In this document: positions 15,814 through 24,619 of the stretch, piece by piece
Position numbering within the stretch: the stretch's first letter is position 1
Layout of the letters: each line of letters starts with the position of its first letter
Assembly (NCBI GenBank): GCA_963698735.1
Contig: CAVOSA010000024.1
Coordinates: 156,211 to 220,210 of the forward strand
DNA from: RPQJ01 sp963698735
GTDB taxonomy: Bacteria; Pseudomonadota; Gammaproteobacteria; Steroidobacterales; Steroidobacteraceae
Length of the DNA stretch: 64,000 bases
Direction of reading: 5' to 3'
Made by a program: the position numbers and the translations under genes
The notes under the pieces: generated by a model
The model's input: only the letters and a program-made list of their open reading frames with translations
Told to the model about the DNA's origin: nothing
Databases searched by the model: none

Positions 15814-17727
15814 ATGCTTCCGTACCGCAAGTCGATCGCGGCCCTTGCCGCCACGAGCATTTGCCTGATGAGCACCGTCTCAACGCCGCCGGCCGACGCC
15901 CAGACCTACTCGCCCGCGGTCGCGCGGTCGATCGCCAGGACGCAGAAGCCGCCGCTGCATGGCCAGCACTGGATGGCCATCACCGGCAAGCCGCTCGGGG
16001 CGACGGCCGGCGCGAAGATCTTCGAACGAGGCGGCAATGCCGTCGACGCGGCCTGCGCCATGATCGCCGCGACGTCCACGATGTGGGACGTGCTGAGCTG
16101 GGGCGGCGAGACGCAGGCACTCATCTACGACCCGCGCACGAAGAAGGTGGTCGCGATCAACGGGCTAGGCGTGGCTCCCTCCGGTGCGACGCCTGAGTTC
16201 TTCCAGGGCAAGGGCTACAAGTACCCGCCCGCCTACGGCCCGCTGGCCGCCGTCACGCCGGGCACGCCCGGCGGCATCATCCTGATGCTGCAGGAATACG
16301 GCACGCTCTCGCTGGCCGAGGTGCTGCAGCCCGCGATCGAACTGGCCGACGGCTATCCAATCGACGGCGAGACCGCCGACCTGATCGAGCGCTGGAAAGA
16401 CAAGCTCAAGGAGTGGCCGTACTCGAAGCAGGTGATGCTGCCGCACCTCGGCGCCGCGCGTGAAGCACCGCGCGCGGGCGAAATCTTCCGCCAGCCCGAT
16501 CTCGCGGCCACGCTGCGCAAGATGGTCGAAGCGGAGAAGCAGGCGCTCGCCGCCGGCAAGTCGCGCAAGGAGGCCCTGCAGGCGGCGTACGACCGCTTCT
16601 ACCGCGGCGACATCGCGCAGGAGTTCGTGCGCGGCGTCAAGGAACAGGGCGGGCTCATCACGCTCGACGACCTCGCGCAGTGGAAGCCGCTCGTCGAAGA
16701 GCCACTCAGCACGAATTACCGCGGCGTGGACGTCTACAAGCTCGACGTTTGGACGCAGGGTCCGGCGCTGCTGCAGTCGCTCAACATCCTCGAGAACTTC
16801 GACGTGCGCGCGCTGGGCTACAACAGCGCGAGCTACGTCCACACGGTCTACCAGGCGATGAACCTCGCTTTCGCCGACCGCGACTTCTATTACGGCGACC
16901 CATACTTCGCGCCGGTGGAACCGACCAAGGGCCTGCTGTCGAAGGAGTACGCGAAACAGCGCGCTGCCACGATCAAGCCGGATCGCAACGACGCGCACGC
17001 CGGCCCCGGCGACCCGTATCCGTTCCAGGGCGGCCGCAATCCGTACGCCGACACGCTGCAGAAACAGCGCCAGGCCGCGCTCGACGCGATGGCAAAGCCG
17101 GAAATGACTGCGCAGCAACTCGAGCAGTTCGAAGCCGGCTTCCGCAGCGGCACCACCACGGTGATCGCCGCCGACGCGGCCGGCTGGCTGGTCGCGGTCA
17201 CGCCGAGCGGCGGCTGGATTCCGGCGACGATCGCGGGCCGCACGGGTGTCGGTCTCAGCCAGCGCATGCAGTCGTTCGTGCTCGACCCGGCCGAGAATCC
17301 GTTTAACGTGCTCGAGCCCGGCAAGCGGCCGCGCGTCACGCTGACACCCAGCCTCGCCCTCAAGAACGGCAAGCCATGGCTCGCGTTCGCGGTGCAGGGG
17401 GGCGACTCACAGGACCAGAACCTGCTGCAGTTCTTCCTCAACGTGCAGGAATTCGGCATGACGCCGCAGGAAGCCGCCGAAGCCGCGAACTTCAACAGCT
17501 ACCAGATGAAGGCCTCGTTCGACCAGCACGAATCGCAACCGGGCCGCATCGTGCTGAACGCGTCGATGCCGCAATGGGTGACGAAGGAACTGGTCACGCG
17601 CGGTTACAAGCCGGAGTTCGAGGCGCGCACCTCGGGACCGATCAACGCGATCATGGTCGATCCGGAGAACGGCAGCTTCTGGGGCGGCTCGAGCAACCAC
17701 GGCGAGGACTACGGCATCGGCTGGTAG
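15814..17727 (+). CDS. Gamma-glutamyltransferase family protein, exported
   Basis: A 637-residue Ntn-hydrolase precursor with a signal peptide (cleavage near ADAQ, residue 30). GGNAVDAACAMIAATST is the usual N-terminal GGT motif. The autocleavage site is in FRSGTTTVIA, with Thr-447 the likely nucleophile; the usual TTH is TTT here. PRVTLTPSLALKNGKPWLAFAVQGGDSQDQ matches the C-terminal small-subunit core. It would act on glutathione or gamma-glutamyl peptides in the periplasm, or belong to the acylase branch of the fold. AGGAAAACC lies before the ATG. The SGNH gene follows after 6 bases. Confidence 0.88.
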   Translation: MLPYRKSIAALAATSICLMSTVSTPPADAQTYSPAVARSIARTQKPPLHGQHWMAITGKPLGATAGAKIFERGGNAVDAACAMIAATSTMWDVLSWGGETQALIYDPRTKKVVAINGLGVAPSGATPEFFQGKGYKYPPAYGPLAAVTPGTPGGIILMLQEYGTLSLAEVLQPAIELADGYPIDGETADLIERWKDKLKEWPYSKQVMLPHLGAAREAPRAGEIFRQPDLAATLRKMVEAEKQALAAGKSRKEALQAAYDRFYRGDIAQEFVRGVKEQGGLITLDDLAQWKPLVEEPLSTNYRGVDVYKLDVWTQGPALLQSLNILENFDVRALGYNSASYVHTVYQAMNLAFADRDFYYGDPYFAPVEPTKGLLSKEYAKQRAATIKPDRNDAHAGPGDPYPFQGGRNPYADTLQKQRQAALDAMAKPEMTAQQLEQFEAGFRSGTTTVIAADAAGWLVAVTPSGGWIPATIAGRTGVGLSQRMQSFVLDPAENPFNVLEPGKRPRVTLTPSLALKNGKPWLAFAVQGGDSQDQNLLQFFLNVQEFGMTPQEAAEAANFNSYQMKASFDQHESQPGRIVLNASMPQWVTKELVTRGYKPEFEARTSGPINAIMVDPENGSFWGGSSNHGEDYGIGW

Positions 17728-17733
17728 CGCCGC

Positions 17734-18444
17734 GTGACCACACGCCTGCCACCCGTTGCATTCCTGCAGGCGCTGCGCGTCCTGCTGGCGACGCCGCGAC
17801 TCGCCCCGCCGGAGGGCGAATCAGGCCGCATTGGCGAAGATACCCCGAATGCACTGCGCATCATCGGCGTCGGCGATTCAATCATCGCCGGCACCGGGGT
17901 GCAGCAGCTGCGGGACTCGCTGACGGCCTCTTACGCGCGCTTGCTGCACGCTCGCACGCAGCGCCCCGTCGAATGGCAGGCATGCGGTCGCAATGGCGCC
18001 ACGTCCGCGTCCGTGCTGCGCGAACTGGTGCCGACGGCGCCCGCAGGCGACCTCTACGTGATCTCGGTTGGCGTCAACGACGTGACGCGGCGCGTGACGC
18101 CGGGAGCGTTCGGCCGCAATGTCGCGGGCATCCACGAACGGCTGCGGGAACACTCGCCCTCCTCGGCATTCCTGTTCGCCGGCGTGCCGCCGCTGGAACG
18201 CTTCCCTGCCCTGCCCGCGCCGCTTAACTCGCTCCTCGGGGCCCAGGCTCGCGAGTTGCAGCAGGCAGCCGCCGAGGCCCTCTCAGGGCGGCCGCGAACC
18301 TATTGCTATTTCTTTCCGACGACCGTTCCGCCAGGCGATTTCGCGCGCGACGGCTTTCATCCGGCTGAATCGGCGGTGCTCGCGTGGGCCGGCGAACTGC
18401 TGGCGCTGACGGGTCAGGACGAGGTGGCGAGCTGTTCGCGGTGA
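17734..18444 (+). CDS. SGNH/GDSL hydrolase
   Basis: A 236-residue esterase-like protein with all four SGNH blocks: IGVGDSIIAG (catalytic Ser), the Gly of NGATSASVL, the Asn of ISVGVNDV, and DGFHP with the Asp-His pair. No signal peptide is evident, so it is probably cytosolic. The GTG start at 17734 is six bases after the gamma-glutamyltransferase stop, implying co-transcription. Substrate unknown; relatives are arylesterases, thioesterases or lysophospholipases. Its 3' end overlaps the convergent ABC permease gene by 31 bases. Confidence 0.85.
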   Translation: MTTRLPPVAFLQALRVLLATPRLAPPEGESGRIGEDTPNALRIIGVGDSIIAGTGVQQLRDSLTASYARLLHARTQRPVEWQACGRNGATSASVLRELVPTAPAGDLYVISVGVNDVTRRVTPGAFGRNVAGIHERLREHSPSSAFLFAGVPPLERFPALPAPLNSLLGAQARELQQAAAEALSGRPRTYCYFFPTTVPPGDFARDGFHPAESAVLAWAGELLALTGQDEVASCSR

Positions 18445-19592
18445 TAGAGCCGCGCCGCGATGAACCAGACGACGCCGACCACCGCAAATGAAGCGCCGAG
18501 GCTCACCGCCCAGTCGAGCGCGCTGATCTTTTCCGAACGCAACACGCGCAGGATCATCTGGTTCTGGCTCAGGAAGGGCACGGCCAGCATCCAGAGCTGC
18601 GTCCTGACCGGCGCGACCATCAGCACCAGCGACGGGATCATCGGCAGGAACATCAGCAGCGGCAGGTAACCCTGTGCTTCGCGGTAGCTGCTGGCAAAGG
18701 CCGCCAGCGCCGTGAGCACCGTTGCGCCGAGCAGCACGATCGGCAGGATGATCAGGAACAACCGGAGCAGTCCGGCCGGACTCAGGTCGAACGACGCTTC
18801 GATGCCGCCGCTCGGCACGAGCGCGAACACCATCCGGTAGGCGACGAGCGTGACGGCGATCGACAGCAGCGAGAACGCCGCGGTGGCGAGGATCTTGGCG
18901 CTGATGATGGTCTCGCGCGCGACGGGCGTGGCGAGCAGCGGCTCGAGTGACTGCCGTTCGCGCTCGCCTGCGGTCGCGTCGATCGCGAGCTGCATGCCGC
19001 CAATGAACGCGAGCAGCAGCAGCAGGTAGGGCAGCAATTGCTGCGAGAGGTCGAAGCGCGCCGCGGGCGACGCCACGTCGCGGGTGCCGACCTGCAGCGG
19101 GCTCGCCACCGCAGGATGAATCCCGCGCGCGACCAGGCGCAGGCTGCCCACCGTCTGGCCATAGCCGTCGAGCAGCCCGTGCAGGCGTGAAATCGTGGTG
19201 CCGGAATCGAGCGGGCGCGAGCTGTCGAAGATCATCTCGACGCTGGCCGGGCGGCCGGCCCGCCAGTCCTCTGCGTACTCTGCGTCTATGCGCAGGACGA
19301 CGTCGTGCTTCTGCATGCGAACCGCCGCGTCCGGATCGGCCGGCGCGGGCAGCACCTTGACGTTGTGCGAACCCAGCCACGTCACCAGGTTTGGGGCCCG
19401 CTCCGCGCCGATCACCGGCAGTTCCAGCGCGCCTTCGAGTTGCTGGGCCTGCTTGCGGGCGCCGAGCGTGCTGGTACCGGCCAGCACCAGCGGGATCGCG
19501 AGTGGAACGATGAGGAACGCGACCAGCACCATGCGACGGTCGCGGAACGCGTCCACCAGTTCCTTGCGCAGGATGGTCCACAGCGCCGTCAT
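18414..19592 (-). CDS. ABC-2 type permease (NatB-like)
   Basis: A 392-residue exporter membrane subunit. It has one N-terminal helix (about residues 20-40), a large extracytoplasmic loop (about 45-175) and five or six further helices, the plan of the NatB/CcmB-like ABC-2 family. GERERQSLEPLLATPVARETIISAKIL is the characteristic cytoplasmic coupling stretch. The ATG overlaps the stop of the ATPase gene by 4 bases. With that ATPase it forms an efflux pump; NatAB exports sodium, but the substrate here is not known. Confidence 0.87.
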   Translation of the reverse strand: MTALWTILRKELVDAFRDRRMVLVAFLIVPLAIPLVLAGTSTLGARKQAQQLEGALELPVIGAERAPNLVTWLGSHNVKVLPAPADPDAAVRMQKHDVVLRIDAEYAEDWRAGRPASVEMIFDSSRPLDSGTTISRLHGLLDGYGQTVGSLRLVARGIHPAVASPLQVGTRDVASPAARFDLSQQLLPYLLLLLAFIGGMQLAIDATAGERERQSLEPLLATPVARETIISAKILATAAFSLLSIAVTLVAYRMVFALVPSGGIEASFDLSPAGLLRLFLIILPIVLLGATVLTALAAFASSYREAQGYLPLLMFLPMIPSLVLMVAPVRTQLWMLAVPFLSQNQMILRVLRSEKISALDWAVSLGASFAVVGVVWFIAARLYHREQLATSS

Positions 19593-20335
19593 GCGAAGAG
19601 ACCCTCGTCCGTGCCGATGGCCTTGACGAACGCGTCCTCGAGGTTCGCGCAACCCGTCGCGGCCCGCAGGTCGTCCGGCGTGCCATCGGCGACGACGCGG
19701 CCGTGCGCGATGACGACGATGCGGTCGCACAGCCGCGCGACCTCCTGCATGATGTGGCTCGAGAACAGCACGCAGCGGCCCTCATCGCGCAAGCCAAGCA
19801 GGAAGTTGCGCAGCGAACGCGTCGTCATCACGTCGAGGCCGTTGGTCGGCTCGTCGAGCAGCACGTTGCGCGGATCGTGGACCAGCGAACGCGCAATCGC
19901 TGTCTTGGTGCGCTGGCCCTGCGAGAAACCTTCCGCGCGCCGGTCGATGAAATCGCGCATTTCCAGCGCGTCCACGAGTCGCTCGGTGCGCGCCACGATG
20001 CGCGCATCGTCAAGCCCATGCAATGCGCCGAAGTACGCGATGTTCTCGCGCGCAGTCAGCCGCTTGTAGATACCACGCGCGTCGGGCAGCACGCCGAGCC
20101 GCTCGCGCACGCGCGTGGGCTCCTGTGCGGCGTCGATGCCGTCGACCAGCACCCGGCCCGACTCGGGCGTCATCAGCGTGTAGAGCATGCGCAGCGTCGT
20201 GGTCTTGCCCGCGCCGTTCGGGCCGAGCAGTCCGGTGATCTGGCCGTCCGCGGCTGCGAAGCTGATGCCGTCAACAGCCTTCACGGGGCCGGTCCTGGTG
20301 GCGAACGTCTTGCGCAGGCCCTCGACGCGGATCAT
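19589..20335 (-). CDS. ABC transporter ATP-binding protein (NatA-like)
   Basis: A 248-residue nucleotide-binding subunit. Walker A GPNGAGKTT (residues 38-46), Q-loop region TLMTPESG, signature FSQGQRTKTAIAR and Walker B NVLLDEPTNGLD are intact, with the switch His in LFSSHIMQEV. The start MIRVEGLRKTF at 20335 shares a base with the stop of the upstream S33 gene (TGATG). The reading frame remains open for another 1.3 kb upstream, but that is antisense-frame shadow of the S33 gene. Works with the permease directly downstream. Confidence 0.93.
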   Translation of the reverse strand: MIRVEGLRKTFATRTGPVKAVDGISFAAADGQITGLLGPNGAGKTTTLRMLYTLMTPESGRVLVDGIDAAQEPTRVRERLGVLPDARGIYKRLTARENIAYFGALHGLDDARIVARTERLVDALEMRDFIDRRAEGFSQGQRTKTAIARSLVHDPRNVLLDEPTNGLDVMTTRSLRNFLLGLRDEGRCVLFSSHIMQEVARLCDRIVVIAHGRVVADGTPDDLRAATGCANLEDAFVKAIGTDEGLFA

Positions 20336-21831
20336 CAGGGCTCCCAGCCGTACGGGCCCGTGAACGGCGGCACGTAAATGAGTTGATCCAGGCAACTGGC
20401 GTCCAGCCCCTGCGCATCGGCGCGTTCGATGAAATCGCTCACCAGCCGGGGCGTGCACCCGACCTGCATTACGCTGTGGCCCTGTCCGCGCAGCACGAAG
20501 TGTCGCGAATTCGGCAGCGTACGCGCCACCTCCTCGCCGTACCGCTGCGGCGTGACCGGGTCGAACTCGCCGGACAGCAACAGCACTGGGTTCGACGCCT
20601 TGACCGGCTCGTGGAAATCCTTCGGCACGTTCCCGCGCGGCCAGATTTCGCACTGCGCAAGCACGAAGTCGACGAACGACGTACCGAGCAGAGTGTCGTT
20701 GTCGGCCGGGTCGGCGCGCAACCACGGCGCGTCCTCGGCGCAGCTGACCGACAACTGCAGGCCGACCGAGATCATGTCGCCGAGCATCTCCTCGATCATG
20801 CGCGCCTGGGACATCATGACCTCGTAGCGGCCCTCCGCGGCCGACGCCAGCAGCATCGGCACCATCGCGAACTGCTGCGGGGCATAGGCGTGCAGACGGA
20901 CGACGGACGACACGGACTCGGCTGTAAGCGTATCCGTACGTCGCTCGTTCGTGAGCGGATCGAGATAGCTGACCTCGACCGGCTTCGCGCGCAACTGGGC
21001 GAGCAGCGCATCGAGCTTCTCCCGGGGCGAGCCGAAGCGTTCGTGGCAGACCTTGTCGGCGGCGCAAAGCGCGAACTGCCGGTCGATCGCGGCGTCCAGG
21101 TTGCGCGCGTGCTCGGCACCGAGGATCAGCGTCGGCGGCACGACCGAATCGAGCACGACCGTGCGGATCTGCGCCGGATGGCGACGCAGGTACTCGAGCG
21201 CCACGCGCGTGCCGTAGGAAACGCCGACGAGATTGACCTGCGCCACGCCCAGCGCGGCGCGCGCGGCCTCGAGGTCGGCAACGTAGTCGTTCGTCGTGTA
21301 GAGCCGCGGGTCGGCACCCTTGATCTCCGCAAGGCATGCCCGGGTCATTGCCCGGGCGATTTCCGGATCGACGACTTCGGTGGACTGCCAACGCTCGTCT
21401 TCGAGCGTCTTCGGGCAGGCCAGCGTGCTCGCCCGCCCGGTGCCCCGCTGGTCGACGAGGATCACGTCGCGCTGGCGCAGGACGTCCCGGAACGCGGGCG
21501 CGACCGCCGGAAATGCATCGAGCGCGGACTGGCCTGGCCCGCCTGCGAGCATGAAGACGGGATCGGGGGCAGCGCGCTTCGCACTGCTCGGGACCCAGGC
21601 GATCGGAATCTCGAGCTGTCGCCCGCCCGGCTGCGAACGGTCCTCGGGCACCCGCAGCGTGGCGCACCGCGCCGCGACGGTCATCGCCATGGCTTCCTGT
21701 GCCAGCGTGCAGGGCTCGAACGAAAGGGACCCGAAAACCACCTTGACCGGCGCGGCGTCCGGATGCGCCGGAACCGGCCAGCAGGCGGCGGTGAAGGCAG
21801 CGAGACTGGCGAGGACGGAAAGTTGCTTCAT
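20335..21831 (-). CDS. Exported S33-family alpha/beta hydrolase (TAP-like)
   Basis: A 498-residue hydrolase with signal peptide or lipoprotein-like start (ASLAAFTAACWP). The alpha/beta-hydrolase core shows LAGGPGQSA (oxyanion loop), VDQRGTGRAS, the nucleophile elbow GVSYGTRVAL, the acid in SGEFDPVTP and the His in RGQGHSVM. This is the layout of proline iminopeptidase-like and tripeptidyl-aminopeptidase (TAP) enzymes with the large cap inserted before the C-terminal TAP domain. Probably a periplasmic peptidase or esterase. It starts an operon with the ABC exporter genes. Confidence 0.87.
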   Translation of the reverse strand: MKQLSVLASLAAFTAACWPVPAHPDAAPVKVVFGSLSFEPCTLAQEAMAMTVAARCATLRVPEDRSQPGGRQLEIPIAWVPSSAKRAAPDPVFMLAGGPGQSALDAFPAVAPAFRDVLRQRDVILVDQRGTGRASTLACPKTLEDERWQSTEVVDPEIARAMTRACLAEIKGADPRLYTTNDYVADLEAARAALGVAQVNLVGVSYGTRVALEYLRRHPAQIRTVVLDSVVPPTLILGAEHARNLDAAIDRQFALCAADKVCHERFGSPREKLDALLAQLRAKPVEVSYLDPLTNERRTDTLTAESVSSVVRLHAYAPQQFAMVPMLLASAAEGRYEVMMSQARMIEEMLGDMISVGLQLSVSCAEDAPWLRADPADNDTLLGTSFVDFVLAQCEIWPRGNVPKDFHEPVKASNPVLLLSGEFDPVTPQRYGEEVARTLPNSRHFVLRGQGHSVMQVGCTPRLVSDFIERADAQGLDASCLDQLIYVPPFTGPYGWEP

Positions 21832-21916
21832 GCCGGAACGAACGCCTTGCTTTTCGCCGCGCACCCTACCACGGCCCGTGGCAGTCTTCGTCGCAGGATT
21901 CGGCTAGGATGCAGCA

Positions 21917-22531
21917 ATGCGTGCGTCCATGCCCCCGGCCACCCGTGCCCTGCTGTTCATCAACGTCGCCATCTTCGCCGTGCAGTTGCTCACCGGCGAC
22001 CTGCTGCTGCGGCCTTTCGCCTTGTGGCCGCCCGCTTCGCCGCAGTTTCCGGGCGCGCCCTCGTTCCAGGTCTGGCAGTTGCTGACCTACGGCTTCCTGC
22101 ACGGCAGCCTGACCCACCTGTTCTTCAACATGTTCGCGCTGTACATGTTCGGCGGCGAAATCGAACGGCTGCTCGGCACGAAGCATTACGTGGTCTATTA
22201 CCTGGCGTGCGTGGTCGGCGCGGCCGTCGCGCAGTTCGTGGTCGTCAGCAACATGGAGATGCAGCCAATCCCGACGGTCGGGGCATCGGGCGGCGTCTTC
22301 GGGCTGCTGCTCGCCTTCGGCATGGCCTATCCGCAGCGACGCATCATGCTGTTGTTTCCGCCCATCCCGATGCCCGCGTGGCTGTTCGTCACGCTCTATG
22401 GCTTGCTCGAGCTATACCTCGGCGTCACGGGGTCCGGCCAGGGCGTGGCGCATTTCGCTCACCTGGGCGGCATGGTCGCCGGCTATGCCTTGCTGGTGTA
22501 CTGGCGCAGCCAGGCGCGACAGGTCCGTTGA
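21917..22531 (+). CDS. Rhomboid family intramembrane serine protease
   Basis: A 204-residue six-helix membrane protease. The catalytic dyad is Ser-124 in GASGGVFG and His-182 in AHFAHLGG; the oxyanion residues His-67 and Asn-71 are in HLFFNMFALYMFGG. Rhomboids cleave single-pass membrane proteins within the bilayer. A second ATG at residue 5 (MPPATR) could be the real start. It lies just upstream of folE with a 14-base gap, so the two may be co-transcribed. A second, more divergent rhomboid is at 33.8 kb. Confidence 0.93.
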   Translation: MRASMPPATRALLFINVAIFAVQLLTGDLLLRPFALWPPASPQFPGAPSFQVWQLLTYGFLHGSLTHLFFNMFALYMFGGEIERLLGTKHYVVYYLACVVGAAVAQFVVVSNMEMQPIPTVGASGGVFGLLLAFGMAYPQRRIMLLFPPIPMPAWLFVTLYGLLELYLGVTGSGQGVAHFAHLGGMVAGYALLVYWRSQARQVR

Positions 22532-22545
22532 GCAGGAGAACCCCC

Positions 22546-23211
22546 ATGGCCGTGCATCCGAAGTCACCGGCGCGCCGAAGCAAGTCGGACATGAAAGCTG
22601 CGACCAACACCACCCCACGGGTCACCCGACGCAACAACGTCAGCCGTACTGCAGCCGAGGACGCCGTGCGCACGCTGCTGCGCTGGGCGGGCGAAGACCC
22701 TGCGCGGGAGGGCCTGCTGGAGACGCCGAAACGCGTCGTCGATGCCTACACCGACTGGTTTTCCGGTTACGCGATCGAACCACGCGACTACCTGCGCCGC
22801 ACGTTCACCGAGACCGCCGGCTATGACGAGATGATCGTATTGCGCGACATCGAGTTCGAATCGCATTGCGAGCACCACATGGCGCCCATCATCGGTCGCG
22901 CGCACGTCGGTTACCTGCCCACGGGCAAGGTCGTCGGCATCAGCAAGCTCGCGCGGGTCGTGGACGTCTTCGCCCGCCGCTTCCAGGTGCAGGAGAAGAT
23001 GACCGCCGAAATCGCCCGCTGCATCAACGACGTGCTGCAGCCCGCGGGCGTCGGCGTAGTCATCGAAGCGGCCCACGAATGCATGACCACCCGCGGCATC
23101 CACAAGCGCGGGGTGTCGATGATCACCTCGAAGATGCTGGGATCGTTCCGCTCGGACGCCCGGACCCGCAACGAGTTCCTGACCTTCATCGACATCCGCG
23201 ACCGTCGCTGA
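22546..23211 (+). CDS. folE: GTP cyclohydrolase I
   Basis: A 221-residue FolE, the first enzyme of tetrahydrofolate/pterin synthesis (GTP to 7,8-dihydroneopterin triphosphate). The active-site zinc and catalytic residues are visible in FESHCEHHMAPIIGRAHVGYLP, with the zinc partner Cys in EAAHECMTTRG. GISKLARVVDVFARRFQVQE is the usual core. AGGAG lies 7 bases before the ATG at 22546. The first ~30 residues are basic and variable, as is common. Its nearness to a folate-dependent GcvT-like gene could be functional. Confidence 0.95.
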   Translation: MAVHPKSPARRSKSDMKAATNTTPRVTRRNNVSRTAAEDAVRTLLRWAGEDPAREGLLETPKRVVDAYTDWFSGYAIEPRDYLRRTFTETAGYDEMIVLRDIEFESHCEHHMAPIIGRAHVGYLPTGKVVGISKLARVVDVFARRFQVQEKMTAEIARCINDVLQPAGVGVVIEAAHECMTTRGIHKRGVSMITSKMLGSFRSDARTRNEFLTFIDIRDRR

Positions 23212-23219
23212 CCCCCCGG

Positions 23220-23236
23220 TGTCCCGATCTGGGACA
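23220..23236. promoter_or_regulatory. Perfect palindrome TGTCCC-N5-GGGACA
   Basis: The sequence TGTCCCGATCTGGGACA lies 8 bases past the folE stop and about 155 bases before the GcvT-like gene. A second palindrome, GCCCG-AAT-CGGGC, sits near 23276-23288. Either could be an operator for the flavoprotein operon. There is no T-run, so the first is unlikely to be an intrinsic terminator. Regulator unknown. Confidence 0.4.
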
Positions 23237-23390
23237 GCCATCCGCGCAGCACTAACCCGGCCCCGGCGCAAGACTGGCCCGAATCGGGCGACTGCGGCAT
23301 ATTGTCGCGCCCGGCCCGGACTCGCTCCGACAGTGCCCGGGACGGCGCCGGAACCCCTGCGCCAGGAACAGAGAGCGCCAGGAGCGTCTC

Positions 23391-24617
23391 GTGCCTGAAC
23401 TGTCCACGGTCCACCATCCGCTTTACCAGCTCCGCCGGACGCCCTTCCACGCGCGCACCTCGGCCCTGTGCCTGCCGCACAACTGGCGGCGCTGGGGCGG
23501 CTGCATCGCCGTCGGCTCCTACGACCTCGGCCTCGACCGCGAGTACTGGGCAATCCGCAACCACGCGGCGCTGATCGACATCTCGCCGCTGATCAAGTAC
23601 GAGATCACGGGCCGCGATGCCGCGCGCCTGCTGCATCGCGTGACGCCGCGCGACATCCACAAGCTGGCGGTCGGGCAGGTTTATTACACGGGCTGGTGCA
23701 ACGACGACGGCAAGCTGCTCGACGACGGCACCGTGACGCGCACCGGCGAGCAGAGCTTCCGCCTCACGGCCGCCGAGCCGCAGCTGCGCTGGCTGTCGAT
23801 GAATGCCGTCGGCATGCAGGTGCAGGTCACCGAGGTGACCGAGCAGATGGCCGCGCTGAGTCTGCAGGGCCCGAAGTCGCGCGCCATCCTCAATCTCGCG
23901 TGCGAGCAGCCGGTCGATCCGCTCAAGTACTTCCGCATGGCGTTCAACCGCATCGCGGGCAAGGCCGTGTCGGTGTCGCGCACGGGTTACACGGGCGACC
24001 TCGGCTACGAAATCTGGATGGATGCGAACGACGCACTCGTCGTCTGGGACGCGCTGATGGCTGCGGGCCACGACTACGGCATCACGCCCTGCGGCATCCT
24101 CGCGATGGACATGGCGCGCGTCGAAGCGGGTCTCTTCATGCTCGACGTTGATTACACGCCGGCAAGTCACGCGTGGATCCCTGGTCAACGCTCCTCGCCC
24201 TACGAGATGGGCCTCGGCTGGACGGTGAACCTCGACAAGCAGGGCTACTTCGTCGGCCGCCGCGCGCTCGAGCGCGAGCACCGCGAAGGCTCGTCCTGGA
24301 AGATGGTCGGCCTCGAGATCGACTGGGAAGGCCTCGAGCGCGAGTACGCCGCGGTCGGCATGCCGCCGCAGATACCGGCGCTGGCCGTACGCGGCAGCAT
24401 TCCCATTTACAAGGACCAGCGGCAGGTCGGTTACGCGTCCACGAGCACGTGGTCACCCGTGCTGAAGAAGTACATCGCGCTGGTGCACCTGCAGCAGCCG
24501 TACTACGAGCCCGGAACGCAGGTGCAAATCGAAGTCACCGTGGAGCACCACCGCCGCAAGTCGCCGGCGACCGTGGTCGCGCTGCCGTTCTACGACCCCG
24601 AGTGGAAGAAGAAATAG
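23391..24617 (+). CDS. GcvT-like aminomethyltransferase family protein
   Basis: A 408-residue protein of the glycine-cleavage T-protein fold. Key stretches are LIDISPLIKYEITGRDAARLLHRVT, MAALSLQGPKSRAIL, SRTGYTGDLGYEIWM (with the folate-facing GYTGxxGYE motif) and the late MGLGWTVNLDKQGYFVGRRAL. Such proteins move one-carbon units to tetrahydrofolate: glycine cleavage, dimethylglycine/sarcosine oxidation, DmdA, LigM. No gcvH or gcvP is nearby, so this is not the glycine system. It starts with GTG after AGGAG, and a 2-base gap joins it to a flavoprotein gene. A folate-dependent demethylase is inferred. Confidence 0.82.
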   Translation: MPELSTVHHPLYQLRRTPFHARTSALCLPHNWRRWGGCIAVGSYDLGLDREYWAIRNHAALIDISPLIKYEITGRDAARLLHRVTPRDIHKLAVGQVYYTGWCNDDGKLLDDGTVTRTGEQSFRLTAAEPQLRWLSMNAVGMQVQVTEVTEQMAALSLQGPKSRAILNLACEQPVDPLKYFRMAFNRIAGKAVSVSRTGYTGDLGYEIWMDANDALVVWDALMAAGHDYGITPCGILAMDMARVEAGLFMLDVDYTPASHAWIPGQRSSPYEMGLGWTVNLDKQGYFVGRRALEREHREGSSWKMVGLEIDWEGLEREYAAVGMPPQIPALAVRGSIPIYKDQRQVGYASTSTWSPVLKKYIALVHLQQPYYEPGTQVQIEVTVEHHRRKSPATVVALPFYDPEWKKK

Positions 24618-24619
24618 CC

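Noticed and set aside
20336..21667. Upstream extension of the ABC ATPase frame
   Set aside because: It reads the S33 hydrolase gene in another frame and is low-complexity Arg/Ala; the ATPase begins with MIRVEGLRKTF at 20335.
20383..22545. Long plus-strand frame leading into folE
   Set aside because: The upstream 720 codons are antisense to the S33 gene and a frame-shifted reading of the rhomboid gene. Only the last 221 codons after the AGGAG/ATG at 22546 are FolE.
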